Both the position numbers and the translations under genes were made by a program. From positions 558,001-622,000 of the forward strand of contig CAJXLT010000002.1 of assembly GCA_913056365.1 (NCBI GenBank): DNA of 64,000 nt. The letters run 5' to 3'. The stretch is from an uncultured Paenibacillaceae bacterium. Lineage in GTDB: Bacteria > Bacillota > Bacilli > Paenibacillales > K13. Below are positions 54,632 to 63,958 of the stretch, piece by piece; positions within the stretch are counted from its first letter, which is position 1; each line of letters begins with the position of its first letter. The notes beneath the pieces are model-generated. The model did no database searches. It was not told the DNA's origin and saw nothing but the letters and a program-made list of their open reading frames with translations.

Positions 54632-56416
54632 TTAGGACTTCGCTTCTGCCGGTTTCTGTAACGCTACACGAACAGACAGCTCCTGCAGCTGCTTGGTCGC
54701 CACTTCCGACGGGGCATCGACCATTAGATCGGATGCACTCTGTGTCTTAGGGAACGCTATCGTCTCACGCAGGTTCGTGCGGCCGGTCAACAGCATGACG
54801 AGCCGGTCGAAACCGAAAGCCATACCGCCGTGCGGCGGTGTGCCATATTCGAACGCGTCCAATAAGAAGCCGAACTGCTCGTGTGCTTCCTCCATCGTAA
54901 AGCCAAGTGCCTTGAACATCTTCTCCTGTATATCACGCTGGTATATTCGCATCGAACCGCCGCCAACCTCATAGCCGTTCAAGACTAGATCGTACGCTTG
55001 TGCGCGAATCTTCCCAGGATCACTGTCGAACAATGCCACATCCTCCTCACGCGGGCGGGTGAACGGGTGATGCTCTGCTACATAGCGCTTCGCTTCCTCA
55101 TCATAGCCGAGCAGAGGGAAGTCTACCACCCAAGCGAACTTGTATACCGAATCATCGATAAGCCCAAGCTCGCGACCGATCTTCAGACGCAGGTTACCAA
55201 GCACGTCTGCAACGACCTTCGGCTTGTCAGCGGAGAACAGAATCAGGTCTCCATCTTCTGCGCCGACTCGCTCCTTCATCGCTTGCAGCTCCTCCTCGCT
55301 GAAGAACTTCACGATCGGACCGCGCATCTCGCCTTCCTTCACTTGAATCCAAGCAAGTCCCTTCGCGCCATAACGCGCGGCGAACGGCAGCAGATCATCG
55401 ATCTCCTTGCGGCTCCATGTACCGCAGCCTTTGGCATTCAACGCCTTCACTTGACCGCCGCCAGCAATAACATTGGCGAATACTTTGACACCTGAATCAG
55501 CAAGCAAATCCGAGAGCTCAACAAGCTCTAGACCAAATCGTAAATCCGGCTTGTCCGAGCCGTACTTGTCTATCGCTTCCTTGTAGGTAAGCTTCTGGAA
55601 CGGTGTGGTCAGCTCTGCGCCGATCGTTTCCTTGAACAAGCGCACCATAAGTTGCTCCATCATCTCATGCAGTTGTTCCTGCGACACGAAGGACGTCTCA
55701 AGGTCCACCTGTGTGAATTCCGGCTGGCGGTCCGCACGCAAATCCTCGTCACGGAAGCAGCGAGCAATCTGATAGTAGCGCTCGATGCCACTCACCATCA
55801 GCAGCTGCTTGAATATTTGCGGAGATTGCGGCAGCGCGAAGAATTCACCAGGATGCACACGGCTCGGCACCAAGTAATCACGCGCCCCTTCCGGCGTACT
55901 CTTCGTCAGGATCGGGGTTTCCACGTCAATAAAGCCGTTCTCATCCAAGTAATCGCGGAATATCTTCGCTGCTTTGGAACGGAGCACTAGTGTCTGCTGC
56001 ATCTCCGGTCTGCGCAAGTCCAGATAACGATACTTCAAGCGAATCGATTCGTCGATCTCGATACCGTCTTCAATGAAGAATGGCGGCGTCTTAGCACCGT
56101 TCAGCACTTCGATTTCCGTTACGCGCACTTCGATCTCACCGGTAGGAAGGTTGGCGTTGTATGTTTCTGGCGAACGCTCGATAATCGTCCCCTTGACCGC
56201 TAATACATATTCATTACGCACCTTGTCCGCAATCGTATGCGCCTCGCCTGAGAATTCTGGATTGAAGACGATCTGCATAATTCCGCTTCGGTCCCGAAGA
56301 TCGATGAATAGCACACCGCCCAAATCGCGTCTGCGCTGCACCCATCCGTTCAGAACAACCGTCTCTCCTACATTGGCTTTCGTTAAAGTACCGCATTGGT
56401 TTGTTCGTAATAACAT
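54632..56416 (-). CDS. aspS: Aspartyl-tRNA synthetase
   Basis: 594 residues. Charges tRNA-Asp. The N-terminal OB fold ([20 protein letters not shown]) binds the anticodon; class II motifs are visible as [29 protein letters not shown] (motif 2) and [16 protein letters not shown] (motif 3). The long insertion (GAD domain) marks the bacterial type. The ATG at 56416 follows AAAGGGG. It lies 65 bp after hisS and shares its T-box leader. Confidence 0.97.
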   Translation of the reverse strand: MLLRTNQCGTLTKANVGETVVLNGWVQRRRDLGGVLFIDLRDRSGIMQIVFNPEFSGEAHTIADKVRNEYVLAVKGTIIERSPETYNANLPTGEIEVRVTEIEVLNGAKTPPFFIEDGIEIDESIRLKYRYLDLRRPEMQQTLVLRSKAAKIFRDYLDENGFIDVETPILTKSTPEGARDYLVPSRVHPGEFFALPQSPQIFKQLLMVSGIERYYQIARCFRDEDLRADRQPEFTQVDLETSFVSQEQLHEMMEQLMVRLFKETIGAELTTPFQKLTYKEAIDKYGSDKPDLRFGLELVELSDLLADSGVKVFANVIAGGGQVKALNAKGCGTWSRKEIDDLLPFAARYGAKGLAWIQVKEGEMRGPIVKFFSEEELQAMKERVGAEDGDLILFSADKPKVVADVLGNLRLKIGRELGLIDDSVYKFAWVVDFPLLGYDEEAKRYVAEHHPFTRPREEDVALFDSDPGKIRAQAYDLVLNGYEVGGGSMRIYQRDIQEKMFKALGFTMEEAHEQFGFLLDAFEYGTPPHGGMAFGFDRLVMLLTGRTNLRETIAFPKTQSASDLMVDAPSEVATKQLQELSVRVALQKPAEAKS

Positions 56417-56481
56417 CGTTTTTGCTTCCCCTTTCACTGTTCCACTATTTTAAGTTCGTTACACGTTGCTTGATCCTTCAA

Positions 56482-57735
56482 TCACGATTGTGGCTTCACA
56501 TAGTCGCCAAGCTGGTCAATCGGTATGGAAGCTTGCTCACCGTTCTCCAGATGCTTCACCGTAATTTCACCGCGGTTCAACTCATCATCGCCGAGTATAG
56601 CCGCATAGCGAGCCTTCAGCCGATCTGCAGACTTCAGCTGCGCTTTCATCTTGCGTGAGAGATAATCTTTCTCAGCTCGAACCCCCTGCTCCCGCAGCTT
56701 GTACAACAGCGGCACAGCATACTTCGCTGCCTGCTCTCCCATAGCAACCACATACACATCTAACGGAAGCGCAGCTGGATCAGCTACTCCTTGCTGTTCC
56801 ATAATGAGCAGAACGCGCTCCATGCCGATGGCAAAGCCGATGCCTGGCTGGTCTGGACCGCCAATCTGACCTACCAATCCATTGAACCGTCCGCCGCCGC
56901 CAATCGTGTCGATCGCTCCGATCCCATCAGCTTTGAATTCAAAAGCCGTATGCGTGTAATAGTCCAGTCCACGCACCAGTTTCGAATTGATCGAATATGG
57001 AATGCCCATTGCCTCCAGATGCTGCTTCACTTCAGCAAAGTGCGCTGCGCTTTCCTCATCTAAGCTGTCCAATATGGAAGGGGCATCATCGAACCGATGC
57101 GCGTCAGTCTTGCAATCCAGGATGCGCATCGGATTTTTCTCAAATCGTGATTGGCAATCCTTACATAGCGTATCCAGCATCGGTCGGAGATAGTTCTGTA
57201 AGCTTCCGCGATAGGCAACGCGACTGTCCGGATTGCCGACCGAGTTCAGCTCGACTCGCACTCCCTGCAAGCCTAGCTCCCGATAAAATCGATAACCGAA
57301 TGCAATAACCTCAGCATCAATGGACGGCTCAGCCGATCCTAGCGCCTCGATGCCGAATTGATGAAACTGCCGATAGCGCCCAGCTTGCGGTTGCTCATAA
57401 CGAAACATCGGACCGATGTAGTATAGCTTCGTCACGTCTGGATCCCCATACAGCTTATTTTCCACGTACGCGCGGACGACGCCTGCGGTGCCTTCTGGAC
57501 GCAAGGTCATGCTCCGCTTCCCCTTATCCTCGAACGTATACATTTCCTTGGATACCACATCCGTAGTCTCCCCTACACCGCGTTGAAACAACTCTGTCTG
57601 CTCGAAGAGAGGGGTGCGAATCTCCTTGTATCCATAACGGTCACATAGCCCGCGTGCCGTCGCTTCAAACCGCTGCCACTTCTCCACAACACCTGGAAGC
57701 AGGTCTTGTGTGCCCTTCGGTTTTTGAAAGCTCAT
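56482..57735 (-). CDS. hisS: Histidyl-tRNA synthetase
   Basis: 417 residues. Opens with KPKGTQDLLPG; class II motifs appear as KEIRTPLFEQTELFQRGVGE, YIGPMFRYEQPQAGRYRQFHQF (motif 2) and the histidine-specific block LVRGLDYYTHTAFEF, then GGGGRFNGL and GFAIGMERVLL (motif 3). The anticodon domain follows. The ATG at 57735 has AGGAGGAAC upstream; the frame stays open through the T-box leader, but that region is RNA regulation, not protein. Confidence 0.97.
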   Translation of the reverse strand: MSFQKPKGTQDLLPGVVEKWQRFEATARGLCDRYGYKEIRTPLFEQTELFQRGVGETTDVVSKEMYTFEDKGKRSMTLRPEGTAGVVRAYVENKLYGDPDVTKLYYIGPMFRYEQPQAGRYRQFHQFGIEALGSAEPSIDAEVIAFGYRFYRELGLQGVRVELNSVGNPDSRVAYRGSLQNYLRPMLDTLCKDCQSRFEKNPMRILDCKTDAHRFDDAPSILDSLDEESAAHFAEVKQHLEAMGIPYSINSKLVRGLDYYTHTAFEFKADGIGAIDTIGGGGRFNGLVGQIGGPDQPGIGFAIGMERVLLIMEQQGVADPAALPLDVYVVAMGEQAAKYAVPLLYKLREQGVRAEKDYLSRKMKAQLKSADRLKARYAAILGDDELNRGEITVKHLENGEQASIPIDQLGDYVKPQS

Positions 57736-57767
57736 TGTTCCTCCTCCATTCCTATAAGCCGTTGAAT

Positions 57768-58077
57768 AAAAAAATCCCCCATCCCTGTTCAATGATGAAG
57801 TCAGGGACGAGAGATCGATACACGAATCACCCGCGGTGCCACCCGCAATTTGAAATCTATGCCTTATGAAACAGCGATTGGCTGTAGATTTCACGCTCAA
57901 GCGGTTAACGCCCGCCTACGTACACAGTTACTACGAATGATGCGATTCACTGTGTCTCCTCCGGGAGGTCTTTCGTTCGGTCATCATCAGGACGCTTGCA
58001 GCCATGGCTGTCCCTCTCTGAATATGTGGGTCCGAAGTACTCTGTCCCATCACTGGATTGTTATTCCTTACACATTA
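57768..58077 (-). promoter_or_regulatory. T-box leader of hisS-aspS with Asp (GAC) specifier
   Basis: The T-box core GGGTGGCACCGCGG is at 57831-57844 on the minus strand. The terminator is CCCTG/CAGGG-type pairing (57781-57809) followed by TTTTTTT (57768-57774). In stem I, AGTAC-TTCGG near the 5' side pairs with CCGAA, leaving the loop CGAAAGACC; aligned with glyQS leaders (CGAAAGGCA), the specifier codon is GAC (57970-57968), that is Asp. Uncharged tRNA-Asp should turn on both synthetase genes. Confidence 0.93.
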
Positions 58078-58083
58078 AATTTG

Positions 58084-58112
58084 ATTTTAACTTGACCCCA
58101 TTCGCTTGTCAA
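58084..58112 (-). promoter_or_regulatory. Promoter of the hisS-aspS T-box transcript
   Basis: On the minus strand TTGACA (58107-58112) and TAAAAT (58084-58089) are 17 bp apart, just upstream of T-box stem I. Confidence 0.88.
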
Positions 58113-58171
58113 GACGTGGGAATGAATGTGCAGTCGAACTGGTTGATCCATGTGGACGCATTCATGCGCAG

Positions 58172-58200
58172 AAAAAAGCCTGCAGCACATTCCTGCAGGC
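58172..58200 (-). terminator. Terminator at the end of the relA-dtd transcript
   Basis: GCCTGCAG and CTGCAGGC form an 8-bp stem (58178-58200) followed by TTTTTT on the minus strand. It separates the relA-dtd-small ORF unit from the hisS promoter. The 137 bp between it and the small ORF stop hold nothing I recognise. Confidence 0.88.
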
Positions 58201-58337
58201 GTCCATATAGGTATATATAATTAAAAAAGGGGGTCGACTATTATTATAGACAGCCTATGTTAAAGGACGATGATAGAAGCATTACAGCTTGATGACAATT
58301 TCGTAAGCGCTTTATTCAGCTAAGCCTTATGTAGCGG

Positions 58338-58520
58338 CTACTGCTTAGCTCGAACTGGGTGAGATCGCGGCAATTCCGGCACTATGCGATGACCCGCTCC
58401 CCACTCTGCTCCCGCCTCGGCATTCATCTGCTCCTCCATATTCAGCGACTCCCGAATCGTATTGTGCAGCAGCTGATGCTGCGCTGTCCCTGCTGTTTGT
58501 TGTCTGCGCGATTGGCGCAT
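58338..58520 (-). CDS. Small hypothetical protein between dtd and hisS
   Basis: 60 residues, with GAGGAGTGG before the ATG. Sequence is Gln/Arg-rich at the start (MRQSRRQQTAGTAQ) and acidic in the middle (NMEEQMNAEAGAEWGAG). No recognised domain or membrane segment. It lies in the same direction as dtd and before a terminator, so it could be the last gene of that operon. Another frame overlaps it, so coding status needs conservation data; B. subtilis has no gene here. Confidence 0.4.
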   Translation of the reverse strand: MRQSRRQQTAGTAQHQLLHNTIRESLNMEEQMNAEAGAEWGAGHRIVPELPRSHPVRAKQ

Positions 58521-58607
58521 AACCTTCCACTCCTCATGCTTTTCCCACTAGCTTTGCCTGTGCAGGTCGATTTATACGCATGAAAGTCTCCCCACAAAAA
58601 AAACCGG

Positions 58608-59048
58608 CTAGCGGCTCTCTAACAGCAGCGTAACCGGTCCCCAATTATTCAACTGTACATCCATCATCGCTCCGAAGCGGCCTGTTGCTACATGCAAGCC
58701 TTGCTCCCGCAGCTGTTCATTGAAGGTCTCATACAACGGTTCTGCCAGATCAGGTGCAGCAGCCTGCATGAAATTCGGTCTGCGTCCCTTGCGGCAATCT
58801 CCATACAAGGTGAACTGAGAGATGGACAGCACCTGTCCGCCGTGTTCGAGCACGGACCGATTCATCTTCCCGGCTTCGTCTTCGAAGATGCGAAGATGTG
58901 CAACCTTCTCAGCCAAATATCGGGTATCCTCAATCGTATCCGTATGGGTCAGACCAACTAGCAATACTAATCCGCAAGCGATTTGTCCGACGACCTCTCC
59001 TTGCACAGTCACCTTCGCTTCCTTCGATCGCTGAACGACTATACGCAT
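58608..59048 (-). CDS. dtd: D-aminoacyl-tRNA deacylase
   Basis: 146 residues. Removes D-amino acids (and glycine mischarged on tRNA-Ala) from tRNA. The active-site block is [19 protein letters not shown] and the cis Gly-Pro block near the end is [12 protein letters not shown], with catalysis by tRNA and backbone. AAAGGATG precedes the ATG. It follows relA by 59 bp, the usual order in Bacilli. Confidence 0.96.
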   Translation of the reverse strand: MRIVVQRSKEAKVTVQGEVVGQIACGLVLLVGLTHTDTIEDTRYLAEKVAHLRIFEDEAGKMNRSVLEHGGQVLSISQFTLYGDCRKGRRPNFMQAAAPDLAEPLYETFNEQLREQGLHVATGRFGAMMDVQLNNWGPVTLLLESR

Positions 59049-59107
59049 CCTATTGTTGCATCCTTTCCTCCGTTGCTGGTCTCCTGACTCCTCGTCGCCG
59101 CTTCTGC

Positions 59108-61291
59108 TTATTGCATAATACGCTGTACGGAATAAACATCCTTCACTCGCTTAATCTTCTCTACAACGGATTGCAGATGATCCAAATTCCGGATCAAAAT
59201 AGTCATATGGATCAGCGCCATCTTATTTTTGTCCGAACGGCCGGAGACAGCAGACATGACGGTCTTGCTTTCGGAGACAGCCTGCAGCACTTCGTTCAAT
59301 AGCCCGCGCCGATCGTGCCCCGTAATTTCAATCTCCACATTGTAATTAGCTTCAGCACGTTCTTCCCATTCAACCTCGATCAGACGCTCTCCTTCTTCCG
59401 GCTGGTCCATCATCATATTGTTGCAATCTGCGCGATGAACCGATACGCCTCGTCCTCTAGTAATGTAACCGACAATCGCATCACCTGGAACCGGATTGCA
59501 GCAGCGTGCGAAGCGAACGAGTAAATTGTCCACACCCTTCACTTTGATACCATGTGTCGGTCTACTCTTGCGCGGCTGAGGCGGACGCATATCCTTCACT
59601 TCTGAGGTGAGCTCCAGCGCCTCTGCCTTGGCCTCCTCATGTTCACGCCTAATCTTCTCCGTCAAGCGGGTACAGATCTGTGCAGCTGTAATGCCGCCAA
59701 ACCCAACAGCAGACTGCATATCTTCAATGTCTTGGAAGTTAAATTTACGTGCAACCTCCAGCATATTGTCTTCGGTCATGACCGTAGGAGGGTCGATGCC
59801 GAGACGCTTGACCTCTCGTTCAATGGCCTCCCGGCCTTTGCTTACATTCTCCTCCCGCTTCTCCTTCTTGAACCATTGCTTGATCTTATTGCGGGCGTGC
59901 GAGGATTGCACGATCTTCACCCAATCCTGACTCGGACCATAGGAATGCTTGGAGGTTAAGATCTCCACGATGTCTCCGGTTTTCAGTTGATGATCCAGCG
60001 GAACAATGCGTCCGTTCACCTTGGCCCCGATCGTTCGGTTGCCGACCTCGGTATGGATGCGATAGGCGAAATCAAGCGGAACCGAGCCTGCCGGAAGCTC
60101 GATGACCTCTCCCTTCGGTGTGAACACGAATACAAGGTCAGAGAAGAAGTCCATCTTGAGCGATTCAATAAATTCGGCTGCGTCGTGAGCTTCCTGCTGC
60201 AGCTCCATGATCTCACGGAAGAAATTAATTTTCTCACCAATGCTGTCTGCCGATGCGCTCGTATTCTCCTTATAGGACCAATGTGCTGCCACCCCATATT
60301 CCGATGTTCGATGCATGTCCCATGTTCGGATCTGCACCTCGAGCGGCTCGCCGTTCGGTCCAATTACCGTCGTATGCAACGATTGATACATGTTCGGCTT
60401 CGGCATCGCGATGTAATCCTTGAATCGTCCCGGCATCGGCTTCCACAATGTATGAATGATGCCCAACGTCGCATAACAATCCTTGATATTGTCTACAATA
60501 ATGCGAATAGCAAGCAAATCGTAGATTTCATTGAATTGCTTGTGCTGGGTCGTCATTTTTTTGAAAATGCTGTATATGTGCTTAGGTCTTCCGGAAATAT
60601 CGCCTTTAATGCTCATCTCTGACAGCTTCTGCTCAATCGTCCCGATCGTATCCTGAATATGCTGCTCCCGCTCGGCCCGTTTCTTCTGCATCAGGTTGAC
60701 GATGCGGTAATACTGCTGTGGGTTCAAGTAACGGAGCGCAATGTCCTCCATCTCCCACTTGATTGCGGAAATCCCGAGCCGGTGCGCAATCGGGCAAAAA
60801 ATTTCCAATGTCTCGTCCGCAATACGCTGCTGCTTCTCCTGCGACTGGAACTTCAACGTGCGCATATTGTGCAGCCTATCTGCCAGCTTAATCAAGATCA
60901 CACGAATGTCCTGTGCCATCGCTACGAACATTTTCCGATAATTCTCGTTCTGCTGCTCTTCCTTGGACTTGAATTTGATCTTCTCCAGCTTGGTCAGACC
61001 GTCGACGAGCATCGCGCACGTCTCGCCGAATTCCCGCTGTACCGTATCCAGCGAAACCGTCGTATCCTCCACTACGTCATGGAGCAAGGCAGCTATGATA
61101 CTTGTGACGTCCATTTGCATATTGACGATCACTTCAGCAACAGCGAGCGGGTGCAGGATATACGGTTCCCCGGATTTCCGCACTTGACCGTGATGTGCCT
61201 GTTCCGCAAATTCAAAAGCGGCTCGGATGCGATCCAGGTCCTGTTGTTTCATATATGCAGATGCTTTCTCGATCAATTGCTCGATGCCCAT
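59108..61291 (-). CDS. relA: Bifunctional (p)ppGpp synthetase/hydrolase (Rel)
   Basis: 727 residues. HD hydrolase domain ([21 protein letters not shown] ... [10 protein letters not shown]), intact, so ppGpp can be degraded. Synthetase domain with [12 protein letters not shown] (linker), VYDLLAIRI-type [12 protein letters not shown] and GYAAIHT-type block [22 protein letters not shown]. Then TGS ([24 protein letters not shown]), zinc-finger-like [10 protein letters not shown] and a C-terminal ACT domain. Senses starvation on the ribosome. The ATG follows AGGAC. It heads the relA-dtd operon. Confidence 0.97.
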   Translation of the reverse strand: MGIEQLIEKASAYMKQQDLDRIRAAFEFAEQAHHGQVRKSGEPYILHPLAVAEVIVNMQMDVTSIIAALLHDVVEDTTVSLDTVQREFGETCAMLVDGLTKLEKIKFKSKEEQQNENYRKMFVAMAQDIRVILIKLADRLHNMRTLKFQSQEKQQRIADETLEIFCPIAHRLGISAIKWEMEDIALRYLNPQQYYRIVNLMQKKRAEREQHIQDTIGTIEQKLSEMSIKGDISGRPKHIYSIFKKMTTQHKQFNEIYDLLAIRIIVDNIKDCYATLGIIHTLWKPMPGRFKDYIAMPKPNMYQSLHTTVIGPNGEPLEVQIRTWDMHRTSEYGVAAHWSYKENTSASADSIGEKINFFREIMELQQEAHDAAEFIESLKMDFFSDLVFVFTPKGEVIELPAGSVPLDFAYRIHTEVGNRTIGAKVNGRIVPLDHQLKTGDIVEILTSKHSYGPSQDWVKIVQSSHARNKIKQWFKKEKREENVSKGREAIEREVKRLGIDPPTVMTEDNMLEVARKFNFQDIEDMQSAVGFGGITAAQICTRLTEKIRREHEEAKAEALELTSEVKDMRPPQPRKSRPTHGIKVKGVDNLLVRFARCCNPVPGDAIVGYITRGRGVSVHRADCNNMMMDQPEEGERLIEVEWEERAEANYNVEIEITGHDRRGLLNEVLQAVSESKTVMSAVSGRSDKNKMALIHMTILIRNLDHLQSVVEKIKRVKDVYSVQRIMQ

Positions 61292-61442
61292 GGCGCAGTC
61301 CTTTCTGCTATTTCGATTTATCTACCATTATGCCTGTCGAAAGCCGCCTGCGTCAACTGCTATAAGCCGAGCCGTATAGTCATTGTTGCAATGTGGTTAT
61401 GTGCGAAACAAGTTCATGTAAGTAAATAATGACTTCTTGAAG

Positions 61443-61560
61443 TCATGCTGCAGCTCAGAATGTAGTCCGAGTATGGTGAAAATATGCTAGAGGTCATAAT
61501 CTAGTCCGAGTGTAGGGCTAACAAAGCTGCAATCCAGATTTCAGTCTGGAGTGATTGGAG
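61443..61560. repeat. Degenerate 39-40-bp tandem repeat
   Basis: Three units show TAGTCCGAG at 61463, TAGTCCGAG at 61502 and CAGTCTGGAG at 61542, spaced 39 and 40 bp, each preceded by an AAT(G/C)T or ATTTC block. This forms most of the 397-bp gene-free stretch between relA and the nuclease-like gene. I find no reading frame in it. Confidence 0.6.
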
Positions 61561-61601
61561 CATAACTTGATCCAACTCTTTTCTTTTGCACGCGATTGGT
61601 T

Positions 61602-61665
61602 TATACTGGAATGTAGAGACGAAGAACGTCCTTATCCATCTGTAGATGGGTGAGGGCGTTTTTTT
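61602..61665 (+). promoter_or_regulatory. Short leader: -10 box followed by terminator/attenuator hairpin
   Basis: TATACT at 61602-61607 (with only a weak TTTTCT -35, 17 bp upstream) is followed by a hairpin at 61625-61660 (AACGTCCTTATCCATC against GATGGGTGAGGGCGTT, with G-U and one mismatch) and seven T residues. The nuclease-like gene starts 24 bp later, so most transcripts should end before it unless read-through is regulated. Confidence 0.55.
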
Positions 61666-61688
61666 ATTGGCTCAAGGAGGGATGAACG

Positions 61689-62369
61689 GTGGAGAAATTT
61701 GAAGAAGCACATAAGAGCTTTGTGCAGAATCATCTGGACAAGCGAACAGGAGAACGACGAGGCAGGCTGGATAGAGGACATGCGCACGCAGAAATTTTAT
61801 TTGCCAAGCAGATATGGTGGCCACTCAAGGAAAACTTCGAAGACTTGCATCCAGAATACGAAGTGATCGATTGGCGGGGTCAGTCTTACTTCGCTGATTA
61901 TGTGTATGCTCCGCAGAGATGCAGAGTACTGATAGAAATCAAGGGGTTTCAATCACATGTCACGAATATGGACCGCAGGAAGTATTGCAATGAACTGAAT
62001 CGGGAGACGTTCCTATGCAGCATGGGGTTTCATGTCATTTCATTCGCCTACGACGATGTCGCGCATCGTCCAGAGCTATGTATAAATCTGCTGCGTATGG
62101 TGCTAAGCAGATTCGAGTCTGCTGACAGGGGCAGCTTAGACCGTACTGCACCTATGGAGCGCGAAATACTACGATATGCAGCATTCCTAGCGAAACCCTT
62201 CCGCCCGATCGATGTATCACAACGGTTCGACATGAACCATCGAACGACAGTTAGGCATCTCAAACAGCTTTGTCAGAAGGGATGGCTGCACCCTATTACT
62301 CGTTCTACAGGTCAACGTATTCTGTATTACGAATTGACGAAGCAAGGATTGGACAACGGTCTTCTGTAA
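61689..62369 (+). CDS. Nuclease-like (DUF559/Vsr-fold) protein with winged helix
   Basis: 226 residues. The first half fits a restriction-endonuclease-like core: HAEILFAKQIWWPL (Glu), YEVIDWRGQSYFADYVY (Asp) and RVLIEIKGFQSH (the ExK motif), followed by NRETFLCSMGFHVISFAYDDV. The last 70 residues are a winged helix (MEREILRYAAFLAKPFRPID then RFDMNHRTTVRHLKQLCQKG). It is probably a DNA-binding nuclease or inactive relative; no role is known. The start is GTG after AAGGAGG. A terminated leader and repeats on both sides make it an isolated unit. Confidence 0.7.
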   Translation: MEKFEEAHKSFVQNHLDKRTGERRGRLDRGHAHAEILFAKQIWWPLKENFEDLHPEYEVIDWRGQSYFADYVYAPQRCRVLIEIKGFQSHVTNMDRRKYCNELNRETFLCSMGFHVISFAYDDVAHRPELCINLLRMVLSRFESADRGSLDRTAPMEREILRYAAFLAKPFRPIDVSQRFDMNHRTTVRHLKQLCQKGWLHPITRSTGQRILYYELTKQGLDNGLL

Positions 62370-62388
62370 AATGAGGAAACAGGGATGC

Positions 62389-62578
62389 TAAGTGTATTTC
62401 ATACATCTAGTTTTATTCGGAATCAAAGAAATTACGATATTAACTGCAAAAACTGCAGTTAGTTTTCGGCATTTTAACATTTCCAGAGGAATCCAGGAAT
62501 CTAAATGTACATTGTGCAGGTAGATGAGGAAAATCGCCATATATCTACCAAACTACCTGCACAAAATACATCTAGTGG
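62389..62578. repeat. Intergenic repeat, family 1, copy C
   Basis: Direct motifs ACATCTAG at 62404, GCAGTTAG at 62456 and GCAGGTAG at 62517 (spacing 52 and 61 bp) are followed by an inverted CTACCTGC at 62554. This is the same architecture as copy A. It fills the 215-bp gap between the nuclease-like gene and the convergent M20 gene. Confidence 0.8.
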
Positions 62579-62584
62579 TACGAG

Positions 62585-63748
62585 TTAAGCAAGACACTGG
62601 AATTCATTCCGAACTTGTTGCAGCAACGATGGGTTCTCCAGCAGATCGCAGCCGGTCCAAGCCAAAGCCTTCGCGCCCATCAGCATGGCATCCATGCCCC
62701 GTTCACTGCCAGCCGCTTCGCGAAATTCCGGTGTGTGAAGCGCAAAGGGACAGTCTGCAATCTGAATGTAAGGATGGATGGCAGCTGTGCGGTAACTGAC
62801 ATTGCCAAGATCAATGGAGCCGCCTGCCTGCCCATTCTGAATGGCTTCAGACTCTACACCAAGCTGAATCAAATTGTCCGTAAAACATTGCGACAATGCC
62901 TCATTCGTGCGCATGTCATCATAGCTCAGCTCATAGTTCGATACTTGCCAGCGGCAACCTGTTGCTATTGCTGCAGATTCTGCGCAAGCCTTTACTTTAT
63001 TGACCGTCTCCTGCAATGTGGCTTTACTGCCGGCTCGCACGTAGAACCTGGCTTGCGTACAATCTGGAATAATATTTGGTGCCTCGCCACCCTTACTAAT
63101 GATACCGTGTACCCGAACAGTGCCTGGCAGCTGTTGACGAAGTGCATTCACACTGTTGAACAATTGGATGACCGCATCCAACGCATTGATCCCCTCCTCG
63201 GGATTTGCCGCTGCATGCGCTGCTTTGCCGTAATAATCAAATTGGAGCGCTTCCATAGCCATTGAGCTGCCGCTTCGCTCATAATGGGAGAATGGATGGA
63301 TCATCATCGCAGCATCTATCCCGTCGAACAAGCCTTGTTCAGCCATCGTCACCTTGGCACCGCTTGTTTCCTCAGCAGGTGTGCCGAATACGTAGACTTG
63401 TCCACCGTGCTCGTCTACGGCCTCACGTAACGCAATAGCGGCAGCCACACTCGCAACGCCAATCAAGTTATGACCACATGCATGACCGAGCTCCGGTAAC
63501 GCATCATACTCCGACAAATAGGCTATAGCTGGACCCGACCTTCCCGAATCATACACAGCTGTGAATGCGGTCGCCAGTCCTGCTGTGCCCTTGCTTATCT
63601 TAAAGCCATAACCAGCGAGCAATTCCGTCAATCGGGAAGAAGCCTCATGCTCACGATGACCTAGCTCCGGTTGCTCCCAGATTGCTCGGCTTACAGCTGT
63701 TAACTCAGTTCTATGTGAATCCACGAACTTAGCAATTGCTGCTTTCAT
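62585..63748 (-). CDS. M20-family amidohydrolase (AbgB/PM20D2-like)
   Basis: 387 residues. A zinc metallopeptidase with HACGHNLIG (metal His and Asp region), GTPAEETSGAK (catalytic Glu and metal Glu) and MIHPFSHYERSG, then a lid domain (YYGKAAHAAANPEEGINALDA). The shape fits the AbgA/AbgB or PM20D2 group that cleaves acylated amino acids or dipeptides such as beta-alanyl-lysine. The ATG follows GAGGGG. No transporter is adjacent; the upstream region carries family 2 hairpin repeats. Confidence 0.9.
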   Translation of the reverse strand: MKAAIAKFVDSHRTELTAVSRAIWEQPELGHREHEASSRLTELLAGYGFKISKGTAGLATAFTAVYDSGRSGPAIAYLSEYDALPELGHACGHNLIGVASVAAAIALREAVDEHGGQVYVFGTPAEETSGAKVTMAEQGLFDGIDAAMMIHPFSHYERSGSSMAMEALQFDYYGKAAHAAANPEEGINALDAVIQLFNSVNALRQQLPGTVRVHGIISKGGEAPNIIPDCTQARFYVRAGSKATLQETVNKVKACAESAAIATGCRWQVSNYELSYDDMRTNEALSQCFTDNLIQLGVESEAIQNGQAGGSIDLGNVSYRTAAIHPYIQIADCPFALHTPEFREAAGSERGMDAMLMGAKALAWTGCDLLENPSLLQQVRNEFQCLA

Positions 63749-63838
63749 GATGGTTCATCCCCTCCTTGCTTCAATTATTAAGTAAGGAGACGTATCATCC
63801 ATCATGATTCGCCTCCTCATCTGTCGTCCTTGTATGGT

Positions 63839-63958
63839 CCCCGCGAAAGTATTCAGAATCTGCTACAGAGAATAGGCTTCACTTTCGTGGGATCTTGTTT
63901 CGGGCCCCGCAAAAGTAATAGGAATAAGCCTCCGTGCTTCACTTCACTTTTGTTGTGG
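63839..63958. repeat. Hairpin repeat, family 2 (two inverted-orientation copies)
   Basis: Copies at 63839-63891 and 63904-63958 lie in the opposite orientation to those at 43.6 and 47.5 kb (CCCCGCGAAAGTA ... TCACTTTCGTGGG). Starts are 65 bp apart. They lie upstream of the M20 gene; from 63959 to the window end I see nothing else. Confidence 0.78.

Noticed and set aside
57736-57900. N-terminal extension of hisS
   Set aside because: It would translate the T-box core and terminator; the ATG at 57735 has AGGAGG and matches HisS proteins.
60659-61429. Plus-strand ORF of 256 codons across relA
   Set aside because: Antisense to the RelA hydrolase domain; no ribosome site or family match.
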